Part shown: piece after piece, positions 17,278-26,022 of the stretch
How positions within the stretch are numbered: the stretch's first letter is position 1
How the letters are laid out: each line of letters starts with the position of its first letter
Origin: an uncultured Bacteroidales bacterium
GTDB lineage: Bacteria > Bacteroidota > Bacteroidia > Bacteroidales > Bacteroidaceae
Direction: 5' to 3'
Assembly: GCA_902788315.1 (NCBI GenBank)
Contig: CADAJS010000029.1
Coordinates: 1-38,875 of the forward strand
DNA: 38,875 bases
Translations under genes and position numbers: made by a program
The notes under the pieces: generated by a model
The model's database searches: none
Told to the model about the DNA's origin: nothing
What the model saw: the letters and a program-made list of their open reading frames with translations, nothing else

Positions 17278-18330
17278 ATGGAATCCTACGTTTTTCCAGG
17301 AAACATTGATGAGCAAATCATGAAGATAGGGTCGCAGCCCTTCATATATATGCGTACCGATGCCTTCTCTGAAGTGAATAAGGAGTCGGAGCGACTCCTG
17401 CTCGAATTGATACACTGCCGTGGCGGACGTACCGTCATATATACCGGCTCGGGCACCGGAGCTATGTCCGCCGTGGTGGAAAACTATGTCACCACCAAGC
17501 AGAAGGCCTTCGTCATTGACGGAGGCTCGTTCGGCCATCGCTGGTATCAGATGTGCCAGTACTATGGTATAGCGGCAGTGGACTATCGTGTACCCTTCGC
17601 CTGCGACATAGACTATGACGATCTGGAGAGCCAGATTGCACGTGAACGGCCCGATGTCTTCCTGTGCCAGCATCACGAGACCAGCACGGGACAGCTCTAC
17701 GATCTTGCTTGCATATCCCGGATATGCCATAAGTATGGGGTATCGATGGTCGTGGATGTAATCAGCACATTCCTGGCCGACGAACTGGACATGGACGCCC
17801 TCGGCATCGATATATGCATTACGAGCACGCAGAAAGGACTGAATATCCCGCCGGGCCTCTCCATCCTCTTTCTGAGCCAGAGGCTGGAGGGCTACCCCTT
17901 CCAGCATCGTGGCTACTACTGGGACTTCGAGGACAATCTGAACAACTTCACTCGAGGACAGACATCATTCAGCCCCGCCACCATCCTGTTCCTGCAGTTG
18001 AATGCACGGCTGCATCAGTTGAGAGACGAGGGCGGCGAGCACCGCAACATCCAGGCCGTAGCCCATCGGGCAGAGGTGTTCCGCGCCGAGTGTCGCAAAT
18101 ATGGCTGGGACGTGCCTGCACAGCGGCCGTCGAATGCTATCACGGGATTCCAGACCCGCGACACCGACGAACGCCGCATCTTCAAGGGACTCATGGAACG
18201 CTATGATACTTATATCATGCCGAGCGGGCGCCCTGGTTTCTACCGTGTCTCGCACATGGGCTTGCAGACCGATGAGGAATTGATGAGGCTGGCAGAAAGA
18301 ATACACACCTTAGAACTGGAGATGAAATGA
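17278..18330 (+). CDS. Class V PLP-dependent aminotransferase
   Basis: 350 aa, fold type I, close in motif layout to serine-pyruvate and 2-aminoethylphosphonate aminotransferases. TGSGTGAMSAV (56-66) binds the cofactor phosphate, HHETSTG (132-138) and VVDVIST (Asp160) contact the ring, and Lys186 in TSTQKGL is the Schiff-base lysine. The start codon follows a purine-rich AGATAGGAGATAG. Its stop overlaps the start of the cytidylyltransferase fusion by 4 bp (ATGA), so the two products are made together. It probably aminates a small aldehyde or keto compound that becomes the CDP-activated alcohol (inference). No phosphonate-pathway mutase or decarboxylase is nearby. Confidence 0.82.
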   Translation: MESYVFPGNIDEQIMKIGSQPFIYMRTDAFSEVNKESERLLLELIHCRGGRTVIYTGSGTGAMSAVVENYVTTKQKAFVIDGGSFGHRWYQMCQYYGIAAVDYRVPFACDIDYDDLESQIARERPDVFLCQHHETSTGQLYDLACISRICHKYGVSMVVDVISTFLADELDMDALGIDICITSTQKGLNIPPGLSILFLSQRLEGYPFQHRGYYWDFEDNLNNFTRGQTSFSPATILFLQLNARLHQLRDEGGEHRNIQAVAHRAEVFRAECRKYGWDVPAQRPSNAITGFQTRDTDERRIFKGLMERYDTYIMPSGRPGFYRVSHMGLQTDEELMRLAERIHTLELEMK

Positions 18331-19667
18331 AAAAGGTCATTACCTACGGCACCTACGACCTCTTCCACCAGGGGCACTACAACCTGCTGTCAAGGGCAAA
18401 GGCACTGGGAGACTATTTGATAGTGGGCGTTACGTCGGACACCTTCGATCTGGAGCGTGGCAAGATGAACACATGCAACAATGTCATGGAACGCATCGAT
18501 GCCGTGCGTGCCACCGGACTGGCCGACAAGATAGTCATTGAAGAGTATAAGGGGCAGAAGATTGACGACATACAGAAGTATAACGTGGACATCTTTGCCA
18601 TCGGCTCCGACTGGGAAGGCTACTTTGACTACCTGTCGGAGTACTGTCAGGTGGTGTACCTGCCCCGTACGGAAGGCATTTCTTCCACGCAGCTGCGCAA
18701 CGAGCGACCGATGGTCCGCATGGGCATTATCGGCACGGGCAGCATAGCCAATCGTTTCGTGCCTGAGGCCGAATTTGTGAACAGCGTCAGTGTCGTGGCG
18801 GCCTACAATCCAGACAAGAGAGAGGCCGACGAGTTCTGTCTCCGCCACGGCCTGCCGCACAGCGCTGCCACCCCGGCTGAACTCTACGCATTGGTCGATG
18901 CCGTGTATATAGCCTCGCCTCACTATACTCACTACGAGTACGCTCGCGAGGCTCTCCTGGCCGGCAAGCATGTACTGTGCGAGACCCCCTTTGTCTTCCG
19001 GGAGGCTGAGGCCTGTGAGTTGTATCGCCTTGCCGAGGAACGCGGACTGACGCTGACCGTGGCACTGAAGACCGCCTATTGCCCGGCCTTCGGTCATCTG
19101 CTCTCCCTGCTCAAGTCGGGTGTCATCGGTGAGATTGTCGAGGTGAACGCCTCCACCACCACCCTGATGAGCGAGGACTCGGACAAGCTGGACAGCCGTT
19201 TCTACGGCGGCAGCATGAATGAGAACGCCTGCTTCACGCTGTTGCCGATATTGAAGCTCTTGGGCACCGACTACCTCAACATCCGCTTCTACTCGAAGAT
19301 TAAGAACGATGTGGACGTGTTCACGAAGGCCATCTTCCAGTACGCCCATGGGGTGGCGTCGTTCCAAGTGGGACTGGGAGTGAAGACAGAGGGCAATCTG
19401 GTGGTGTCCGGGACGAAGGGCTATGCCTATGTTCCCGCCCCCTGGTGGAAAACGGACTACTTTGAGATACGCTACGAAGACCAGAACCGAAACAAGAAAT
19501 ACTTCTACCCCTACGACGGCGAGGGACTGCGCTATGAAATAAAGGACTTTGTCTCCAGCATCCTGTCGAAAGACTTCTTCTATTCCAAGGTGTCGAAGCA
19601 GGAGAACCTTGTCATGGCGCGGGTGCAAGAGCAGTACATGAAGGGCGAGAATGTCTATAGAATCTAA
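18327..19667 (+). CDS. TagD-like cytidylyltransferase fused to Gfo/Idh/MocA oxidoreductase
   Basis: 446 aa, two domains. Residues 1-126 match glycerol-3-phosphate cytidylyltransferase: GTYDLFHQGH (8-17, the HxGH nucleotidyl-transfer motif) and RTEGISST (114-121). Residues 131-446 start a Rossmann fold, MGIIGTGSIANRF (132-144), continuing as a Gfo/Idh/MocA dehydrogenase; the usual EKP motif reads CETPF, so the conserved Lys is Thr. The first domain should make a CDP-alcohol; the second may oxidise or reduce its precursor, or may have lost redox activity. The joint is seamless, one uninterrupted frame with no internal stop. Separate genes are the norm in teichoic-acid systems. Confidence 0.85.
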   Translation: MKKVITYGTYDLFHQGHYNLLSRAKALGDYLIVGVTSDTFDLERGKMNTCNNVMERIDAVRATGLADKIVIEEYKGQKIDDIQKYNVDIFAIGSDWEGYFDYLSEYCQVVYLPRTEGISSTQLRNERPMVRMGIIGTGSIANRFVPEAEFVNSVSVVAAYNPDKREADEFCLRHGLPHSAATPAELYALVDAVYIASPHYTHYEYAREALLAGKHVLCETPFVFREAEACELYRLAEERGLTLTVALKTAYCPAFGHLLSLLKSGVIGEIVEVNASTTTLMSEDSDKLDSRFYGGSMNENACFTLLPILKLLGTDYLNIRFYSKIKNDVDVFTKAIFQYAHGVASFQVGLGVKTEGNLVVSGTKGYAYVPAPWWKTDYFEIRYEDQNRNKKYFYPYDGEGLRYEIKDFVSSILSKDFFYSKVSKQENLVMARVQEQYMKGENVYRI

Positions 19668-19682
19668 AAAAGTACGTGACAG

Positions 19683-22052
19683 ATGAATATACGGAGCAAG
19701 ATAGACTTTTTCCTGAAACATTATGGCTTGGTGCAGAGTATCTACCGCGTGCTCTTCAGCTTCATCTTCAGGGTAATCGGATGGTTCGTCAAGACGAGAA
19801 ACAATCTTGTGCTGATGAACTGCTATGCCGGAGTCAAGTTCTCGGACAGCCCTGAGCAGCTGTACAACTATCTGTGCAGCCACTCGGAGTATGACGGGCT
19901 GGACATCGTCATTGCGCTCGACAATCCCGAGAAGTTTCATGGCAATCCGCGCTGCCGGCTCGTGAGGCAGGACTCGCTGGAGTACTTCCTGACGGCGCTG
20001 CATGCCCGCTATTGGATCACGAACGTGAACATCGAGCGCGGCCTCCATTTCAAGAAGAAGCGTACGCGCTATCTCAACACCTGGCACGGCGTGGCGTTCA
20101 ATACGATAGGCAATGCGGTGCCTGGACGCAGCGACTACGACTGCTCCAACGTTGACCTCTGGTGTGCCGAAGGCGAGTATCAGAAGAGGCTCTTCGTCCG
20201 GGACTTCAAGGTGCGGCCCGAGTGTATCCTGATGTCCGGCCTGCCGCGCAACGACCGCCTCTACAGAGCCACCGAGGAGGAGAAGATAGCCCTGAAGCGG
20301 AAACTCAATCTGCCGCTTGACAAGAAGGTCATCGCCTACACCCCCACATGGCGCGACAGCCGCGACTTCGGTAAGAGCTATTGCTTCGTCTCGCCCATGA
20401 ATCTGAAGACGTGGGAGGCAGAACTCAGAGGAGAGTATGTGATGCTCTTCCGCACTCATCACTTCACCAACAAGCTGATGAACGTCCAGTTCAATGACTT
20501 TGTGCGCGACTTTACCGACTATCCCGACATCAACGACCTCTTTATCGTCTCGGACATCCTGATTTCCGACTATTCGGCCTGCATCGCAGACTTTTCCATT
20601 CTGGAGCGCCCGGTCATCTGCTACGGATACGACTATGAAGCCTATGCCCGCGGACGTGGATTCTACATCGACCTGGAAGAGGTGATGCCCAACGGCGTGA
20701 TGATGATCGAGCGCGACGTGCTCAATCATATACAGACGATGGACTACGATGCGGAGTGCGAGAAGACGCGCCGCATGATCAAGGAGCGCTATCTGGAGTA
20801 TGGCGGTGATGCCACGCGCCTGTGTATCAAACAGCTCTTCGTGACGTGGGACAAGGAGAAGGGACAGTATGACACGTCGGCCGTCTCGGATAAGCGGAAG
20901 GAGGCACAGCGTCGTGCTCTCCAAGCTCAGGCAGAGACGACGTTCAGCGGCTTGCTGCGCCACGCTCTGTGGGGCACCGTGCCTGAACTACCCGAGGGCG
21001 TGTGGAGCGACGACGACTACCGCCGCGTGATGGGTCTGGCACGCGAGCAGACGGTGGCCGGCCTGCTGGCGCAGAGTATGATGGACTGTGGCGTACAGCT
21101 CTCGAAGCGCGCAGCCATGGACCTCTTCGGCCGCCTGCAGAACGTGCGCCGGCGCAATCGTGTGATGAACGCCGCCGTGGTCAGCCTTTGCCGCGAAATG
21201 GAGGACCACGGCATACGCATCTATGTATTCAAGGGACAGACACTCAACCATCTCTATCGCGATGCGAGCCTGCGCATGAGCGGCGACATCGATTTCCTCT
21301 GTCATCCCGACGACTGGCAGCGTGCCTTAGACTATCTGCGTGAGGCGTGGGGCGTGGTGCCCGACGATACGATTTCCGAGCGCGATGTGAACTTCATTCG
21401 GGATGGCATCGTATATGAGATGCATAGCAACCTCACCGTCTTTGCCTATCCCCCCAACCGCAAGTACTGGGACCATGTGGTCATGCAGGAAATCCTCTCC
21501 CAGAGACATACCACGATGGTGGACGGATACCCTGTGCCGACGTTGCCCCCCACCTGCAACCTGCTCTACGTCTTTGTGCATATCCTGCACCACCTGCTCA
21601 ACGACGGCATCGGCGTACGCCAGTTCTGCGACTGGGCGCTGCTGACGTGTCGCATGAGAGAGGAGGGCACGCTCGATGTCGAGGCACTGCGCCGGCATCT
21701 GAAAGGCATCCGCGCCCTGCGTGCCTACTGTGGGATGGGGGCCATCCTGACAGACCTCCTCGGGTTTGACGAGGCCTCCTTCGGCTTCCCCGTCAGCCGG
21801 CGCGACCATCGGGATGCCCAGGCCCTCTGGCAGAACATGCTCGAGACGGGCAACTTCGGGCAGAAGCGCCCGTATGCCCAGCGGCGCGGTGTGGTTCACG
21901 GGGCACAGCATCTCTGGCGCATCTCCATGCAGGTGAGGAAGTTCTGCCACTATTCGCCGGCCGAAGCCTTGTGGCAGGTGCCCCACATGTTCCAGTGGTG
22001 GGGACGGAAGTTCCTGCATCGGCGGACGGCGGACGGACTCAGCCGGAAATGA
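19683..22052 (+). CDS. CDP-glycerol glycerophosphotransferase-like domain fused to a nucleotidyltransferase domain
   Basis: 789 aa. Residues about 40-390 are a TagB/TagF-type polyol-phosphate transferase: NTWHG (132-136), YTPTWRDS (219-226), RTHH (257-260) and SDYSACIADF (295-304). After a linker rich in Lys, Arg and Gln (about 400-420), residues about 425-720 match the NTP_transf_5 'nucleotidyltransferase family' seen in Bacteroidales capsule loci, with FKGQ (516-519) and metal-binding GDIDFL (534-539). The first half would transfer an alcohol phosphate from its CDP carrier onto the glycan; the second half's substrate is unknown. It is the last gene of the polysaccharide operon, 15 bp after the cytidylyltransferase fusion. 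Confidence 0.83.
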   Translation: MNIRSKIDFFLKHYGLVQSIYRVLFSFIFRVIGWFVKTRNNLVLMNCYAGVKFSDSPEQLYNYLCSHSEYDGLDIVIALDNPEKFHGNPRCRLVRQDSLEYFLTALHARYWITNVNIERGLHFKKKRTRYLNTWHGVAFNTIGNAVPGRSDYDCSNVDLWCAEGEYQKRLFVRDFKVRPECILMSGLPRNDRLYRATEEEKIALKRKLNLPLDKKVIAYTPTWRDSRDFGKSYCFVSPMNLKTWEAELRGEYVMLFRTHHFTNKLMNVQFNDFVRDFTDYPDINDLFIVSDILISDYSACIADFSILERPVICYGYDYEAYARGRGFYIDLEEVMPNGVMMIERDVLNHIQTMDYDAECEKTRRMIKERYLEYGGDATRLCIKQLFVTWDKEKGQYDTSAVSDKRKEAQRRALQAQAETTFSGLLRHALWGTVPELPEGVWSDDDYRRVMGLAREQTVAGLLAQSMMDCGVQLSKRAAMDLFGRLQNVRRRNRVMNAAVVSLCREMEDHGIRIYVFKGQTLNHLYRDASLRMSGDIDFLCHPDDWQRALDYLREAWGVVPDDTISERDVNFIRDGIVYEMHSNLTVFAYPPNRKYWDHVVMQEILSQRHTTMVDGYPVPTLPPTCNLLYVFVHILHHLLNDGIGVRQFCDWALLTCRMREEGTLDVEALRRHLKGIRALRAYCGMGAILTDLLGFDEASFGFPVSRRDHRDAQALWQNMLETGNFGQKRPYAQRRGVVHGAQHLWRISMQVRKFCHYSPAEALWQVPHMFQWWGRKFLHRRTADGLSRK

Positions 22053-22452
22053 TACTTCTGTCCGTATTTCGGATTTTCGAGCCCTCCCTCCTGCCTCTCG
22101 GGGTGTACCGAAAATCGACGAAAAATGCCCTTTTTTGAGGTGAAAAGCGGGATATTCCCTGTCGAGCGACGATATAATCTACTGAGAATCAGCACACGCG
22201 AAAAATTGCAAAAAATGGAACGAACGGCCGCTGGCTTACGTCTGCGCGATTCTCGCGGCAAAATCGGGCCGGAGGAACGTGTTCCGTAGCCCGGAGGAAC
22301 GTGTTCCATAGCCCGGAGGAGCGTGTTCCGCAAGCCGATGAGGTACTTTGCTCTCATCTGTGTAAGACGAAATGTAAAGAAAAACGGCCTGTTTCGGCTC
22401 GCCGGGCAAACAATATGGACAAACAATACTAACCTTATAAAACAAACGCATT
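22053..22452. other. 400-bp gene-free gap after the polysaccharide operon
   Basis: It holds a possible hairpin (gattttcg near 22070, cgaaaatc near 22109) close to the operon end that could act in termination, then array e (22269-22335). A TACTTTG box at about 22345 is one base short of the -7 consensus. No ORF with family resemblance was seen on either strand. Confidence 0.5.
22269..22335. repeat. Three 22-bp tandem units with palindromic core (array e)
   Basis: Units begin at 22269, 22291 and 22313 and read ccggaggaacgtgttcc plus a variable tail (gtagc, atagc, gcaagc). Each core is an inverted repeat GGAAC-GT-GTTCC (third unit GGAGC). The core aacgtgtt is shared with the hairpin at 2352-2363. 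Confidence 0.85.
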
Positions 22453-23160
22453 ATGAAGAGAATGATTCAACTGAAGCGTGTGGCAGCCATGCTGCTCACC
22501 GCCTTGTGTGTGAACAGCGCTATGGCGCAGAAACACGAGTTTGCCAACTGGGGGCGCTATACCAAGCAGAACGCCGAGCTGGGTGCCCCGGCGAAGGGAG
22601 AAAAGCGTGTGGTACTGATGGGCAACTCGATTACCGACGGATGGCCCCGCACGCGTCCCGAGTTCTTCAAGGACAACAATATCATCGGCCGTGGAATCAG
22701 TGGCCAGACCAGCTACCAGTTTCTGCTCCGCTTCCGTGAAGACGTAATCAACCTGCAGCCCAAAGTGGTCGTAATCAACTACGGCACGAACGATATCGCC
22801 GAGAATACCGGTGCCTACAACGAAGACCTCACCTACGGCAACGTGCTCTCCATGGTGGAGATAGCCCGCTATCACAAGATGAAGGTCATCCTGACCAGCT
22901 GCCTGCCTGCAGGAGGCTTCGGCTGGCGCCCCTCCATCACGGACTCGATGGAGAAGATACGCCATCTGAATGCCCGCGTAAAGGAGTATGCCAAGGCCAA
23001 CAAGATTCCGTATGTGGACTATTTCAGCGCCATGGTCTCCGAGGACGGCACGTGCATGAACCCTTCCTATGCCAATGACAACCCCGGCGTTCACCCCAAC
23101 GCCCAGGGCTATGCCGTGATGGAGAGCCTGCTGCTTCCCGTAATTAAAAAGCTGCGTTAA
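22453..23160 (+). CDS. Secreted SGNH/GDSL hydrolase
   Basis: 235 aa. Residues 1-25 are a Sec signal peptide ending SAMA-Q. Block I is GNSITDGW (57-64) with nucleophile Ser59. Block III is NYGTNDIAENTG, supplying the oxyanion Asn, and block V is DNPGVHPNAQGY with catalytic His214. These enzymes remove acetyl or other acyl groups from carbohydrates in the periplasm. It stands between the polysaccharide operon and manC, so it may deacetylate glycan (inference), but the family is broad and lysophospholipase or nutritional esterase roles are possible. Confidence 0.88.
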   Translation: MKRMIQLKRVAAMLLTALCVNSAMAQKHEFANWGRYTKQNAELGAPAKGEKRVVLMGNSITDGWPRTRPEFFKDNNIIGRGISGQTSYQFLLRFREDVINLQPKVVVINYGTNDIAENTGAYNEDLTYGNVLSMVEIARYHKMKVILTSCLPAGGFGWRPSITDSMEKIRHLNARVKEYAKANKIPYVDYFSAMVSEDGTCMNPSYANDNPGVHPNAQGYAVMESLLLPVIKKLR

Positions 23161-23286
23161 GGATGGGCTAATGCTATCTCCATGTAGCAAATCCACATGC
23201 ATAAAGAATAAATATTGCATGCTCTCTTGGAGGATTGGCAGAAAAGATTTAACTTGCGGTCGGAATAACCAAATCTTTTAACCACT

Positions 23287-24348
23287 ATGGACAATAATTA
23301 TTGCCTGATTCTGGCTGGAGGAAACGGAAGTCGTCTGTGGCCCGTGAGCCGCACGACGCGTCCCAAGCAGTTTATGGACCTTCTGGGTACAGGGCGTACG
23401 ATGCTTCAGCAGACGTATGACCGCATTGCGCGGTTTATCGACCCGAGCCATATATACCTCTCTACGAATGTGGACTATCTCCCCCTGGTGCACGAACAGC
23501 TGCCCAAGGTGGACGATGCCCACATCCTGGAGGAGCCTGTGCGTCGCGGCACGCTGGCTGCCGTGGCCTGGGGTACTGTGGTGATTGCCAAGAAAAACCT
23601 TCAGGCCAACATCCTGGTGACGCCCTCGGACCATATCATCGTGGGCGAGGACGATTACCGGCGCGACCTGCTCGCCGGGCTCGACTTCGTGTCGCGCCAC
23701 GAGAAACTGCTCGTGACGGGCATCAAGCCCTCGCGTCCCGAGACGGGCTACGGCTACATCCAGATTGACGACGGACACGTCGAGGCTCCCGGCATCTACA
23801 CGGTGAAGTCGTTCACGGAAAAGCCTGATGCCACGTTTGCTCAGATGTTCATCGACGAGGGAGACTTCCTCTGGAACGCAGGTCTCGACTTCTTCAACGT
23901 GAACGTCATGCTGAGCAATCTGTACCGCCTCGTGCCCGAGTATCAGGTGGAGATACCGCGTATGATGGCCGAGGCCGAGTCGTCGGTGCCCACGCTTGTG
24001 CCCGAGTTCTTCAGTTCGCTGCCCAACCTGAACATCGACATCAGCATCATGGAGCGCAGCGAGAATGTCTGCGTACAGGAGGGCCACTTCGGCTGGGCCG
24101 ATATGGGCACGTGGGCCAGCCTCTTCGTCGATGCCCCGTCGGACGCCCAGGGCAATGTCTTGCTCAACACGCCCGCTTTCCTCTATGACTGTCAGAACAA
24201 TGTAATCCGTCTGCCGAACGGACGCACGGCGGTGGTCAAGGGGCTGCAAGACTATGTGATTGCCGAGGAGGGCGAGATCCTGATGATCTGTCCCCGCGGC
24301 GACGTCACGTCCATGCGCCGCATGCATATCGATACGAAGTTCTCTTAA
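23287..24348 (+). CDS. manC: Mannose-1-phosphate guanylyltransferase
   Basis: 353 aa, the short form without the C-terminal cupin isomerase domain. The nucleotide-binding loop GGNGSRLWPVSRTTRPKQF (11-29) is the family signature, followed by LVTPSDH, and FTEKPDA with the conserved EKP Lys. It makes GDP-mannose from mannose-1-phosphate and GTP in the cytoplasm, feeding Gmd (13.3 kb) and Fcl (14.4 kb). It lies outside the main operon, 126 bp after the SGNH gene; a partial TAACTTG box at about 23257 may mark its own promoter. Confidence 0.94.
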   Translation: MDNNYCLILAGGNGSRLWPVSRTTRPKQFMDLLGTGRTMLQQTYDRIARFIDPSHIYLSTNVDYLPLVHEQLPKVDDAHILEEPVRRGTLAAVAWGTVVIAKKNLQANILVTPSDHIIVGEDDYRRDLLAGLDFVSRHEKLLVTGIKPSRPETGYGYIQIDDGHVEAPGIYTVKSFTEKPDATFAQMFIDEGDFLWNAGLDFFNVNVMLSNLYRLVPEYQVEIPRMMAEAESSVPTLVPEFFSSLPNLNIDISIMERSENVCVQEGHFGWADMGTWASLFVDAPSDAQGNVLLNTPAFLYDCQNNVIRLPNGRTAVVKGLQDYVIAEEGEILMICPRGDVTSMRRMHIDTKFS

Positions 24349-24387
24349 ACACCCTACGATTTATTAACTTAAACAATATCCAGCGTT

Positions 24388-25923
24388 ATGAAAAAGAAAG
24401 TTTCTTGCAGGCATCTATATTGTATGATGCTCTGCCTCTTCGTCTTGGGGCTTACTCCGAGCGTGATGCAGGCCCAGACGAAGCAGACCATGACCATCTC
24501 CATCTGGGACGGAACGGACAACACGGACAGCGACCGCGCGAATGCGATACTCTACGGCTTCCTGCCCAACGAGGGAAACGGCAAGGCGGTCATCATCTGT
24601 CCAGGCGGTGGATACCAGGGTCTCTGCATGGACTATGAGGGCACGGACTTTGCCACATGGTTCAATGAGCATGGCATCGCCGCATTCGTCCTGCGCTACC
24701 GGCTTCCGGCCACACGCCACGCCGTGCCGCTGGCCGACGCCGACCGTGCAATGACTATCGTGAGGGAGAATGCAGCCAAGTGGGGCATCGACCGCAAGGC
24801 CATCGGCATCATGGGCAGCTCGGCTGGCGGACATCTGGCCTCTACGCTGGCCACGCACTTTACCGCCGACTCGCGCCCCGACTTCCAGATCCTGCTCTAT
24901 CCCGTCATCACGATGGACGAGAGCTACACCCACATGGGCAGCCGCCAGGCCCTTATCGGCACGTCGCCCGCAGCGTCGCTCGTGCTGAAGTACAGCAACG
25001 AACGCCAGGTGAAGAACAATACGCCGCAGGCATTCGTCGTAGTCTCGTCTGCCGACGAGCTGGTGCCGGTGAAGAACAGCCTCCAGTACGCGCAGGCGCT
25101 CATCACGAAGAAAATCCCCGTCAGCCTGCACGTCTATCCCGGCGGCTTCCACGGTTTCGGGCACCTCAGCCGTTTCGAGGACTACGAAGCATGGCACAAC
25201 GACCTGCTCTACTGGCTCGACCAGGAGGTGAAAGCCACTGTGCCCAGCGAAGAACTGAACGTGGACTATGACCATCCGCTGCTGAAGGCTACATCGCAGC
25301 TCAGCGACAACTGCTACTGGCGCTACAATGGCTTCGACATGAGTGTGAACACGCTTCTCGACGGCAATATGGCCACCCACTTCCACTCCGATGCCACGAA
25401 CACCACTCCGCTTTCCCAGCTCAACCAGTACATTCAGATGGATATGCTGGAGGCACAGTCGATGGTGCAGCTCTACTATGCCGGACGCAACCTGCAGCCC
25501 ATCGGTCCGGTGACGAATCCCACCCTCTCCATGATAAACAGCCCCAACCACATCATCCTCAAGGCTACGAATACGCCTGACGATGAGTCCAGCTGGACGC
25601 AGGTGGCCGAGTTTACGGATGGCTTCCCGGGTGTGGTGGCGGCAGGCGAATACTATTCCCCGGCCATCAAGATGGAGACGCCGATGCGCTACCTGCGCAT
25701 GATTGTGAAGGGAGCCGAGCAGAGCAATCTCTACTGGAACATCAGCGAGCTGCAGCTATACCCCTGTGCCGAGCCGAACCCCGGGGCAGTCTCTGCTCCC
25801 GAGGAAAAGGTGGCACTCGCCCCGACGGCCTATACGCTGGACGGACGTCAAGTGAAGGTGGATGCCAGCCTGCGCCGTGGTGTCTATATCATGGACGGCA
25901 AGAAGGTAATCATCGGGGACTGA
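24388..25923 (+). CDS. Secreted alpha/beta-hydrolase esterase with discoidin-like domain
   Basis: 511 aa. Signal peptide 1-30 (ending VMQAQ). Residues about 40-280 are an acetyl-xylan/feruloyl-esterase-like hydrolase: oxyanion loop CPGGGYQG (71-78), nucleophile Ser145 in GSSAGGH, Asp in SSADELVP, and His in GGFHGFG. Residues about 295-465 resemble an F5/8 (discoidin) carbohydrate-binding sandwich. The last 30 residues (YTLDGRQV ... RGVYIMDGKKVII) match a tail common in exported Prevotella proteins. It probably deacylates plant or host polysaccharides outside the cell. A 17-bp terminator hairpin follows directly. Confidence 0.85.
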   Translation: MKKKVSCRHLYCMMLCLFVLGLTPSVMQAQTKQTMTISIWDGTDNTDSDRANAILYGFLPNEGNGKAVIICPGGGYQGLCMDYEGTDFATWFNEHGIAAFVLRYRLPATRHAVPLADADRAMTIVRENAAKWGIDRKAIGIMGSSAGGHLASTLATHFTADSRPDFQILLYPVITMDESYTHMGSRQALIGTSPAASLVLKYSNERQVKNNTPQAFVVVSSADELVPVKNSLQYAQALITKKIPVSLHVYPGGFHGFGHLSRFEDYEAWHNDLLYWLDQEVKATVPSEELNVDYDHPLLKATSQLSDNCYWRYNGFDMSVNTLLDGNMATHFHSDATNTTPLSQLNQYIQMDMLEAQSMVQLYYAGRNLQPIGPVTNPTLSMINSPNHIILKATNTPDDESSWTQVAEFTDGFPGVVAAGEYYSPAIKMETPMRYLRMIVKGAEQSNLYWNISELQLYPCAEPNPGAVSAPEEKVALAPTAYTLDGRQVKVDASLRRGVYIMDGKKVIIGD

Positions 25924-25940
25924 GCAGGCCCGCCCGAAAA

Positions 25941-25977
25941 GCAAGAAGGCTGTGCCCATCGGGCACAGCCTTCTTGC
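25941..25977. terminator. Perfect 17-bp hairpin, bidirectional terminator
   Basis: gcaagaaggctgtgccc (25941-25957), loop atc, and its exact reverse complement (25961-25977). It sits between the converging esterase (+) and HIT (-) genes. The minus-strand side ends in a TTTT run, and the plus side in a short T/A-rich tail. Confidence 0.85.
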
Positions 25978-26022
25978 ATATAAATCGTCGCTGCAGGGAC
26001 GTATAGCGGGCGTGTTTCTGTC

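Noticed and set aside
17278..19667. 2-aminoethylphosphonate synthesis cluster
   Set aside because: The aminotransferase resembles AEP transaminases, but phosphoenolpyruvate mutase and phosphonopyruvate decarboxylase are absent, and the cytidylyltransferase is of the TagD type.
18390..20963. 857-codon minus-strand open frame across two polysaccharide genes
   Set aside because: It covers the antisense of two well-supported genes and has no start context or motif of its own.
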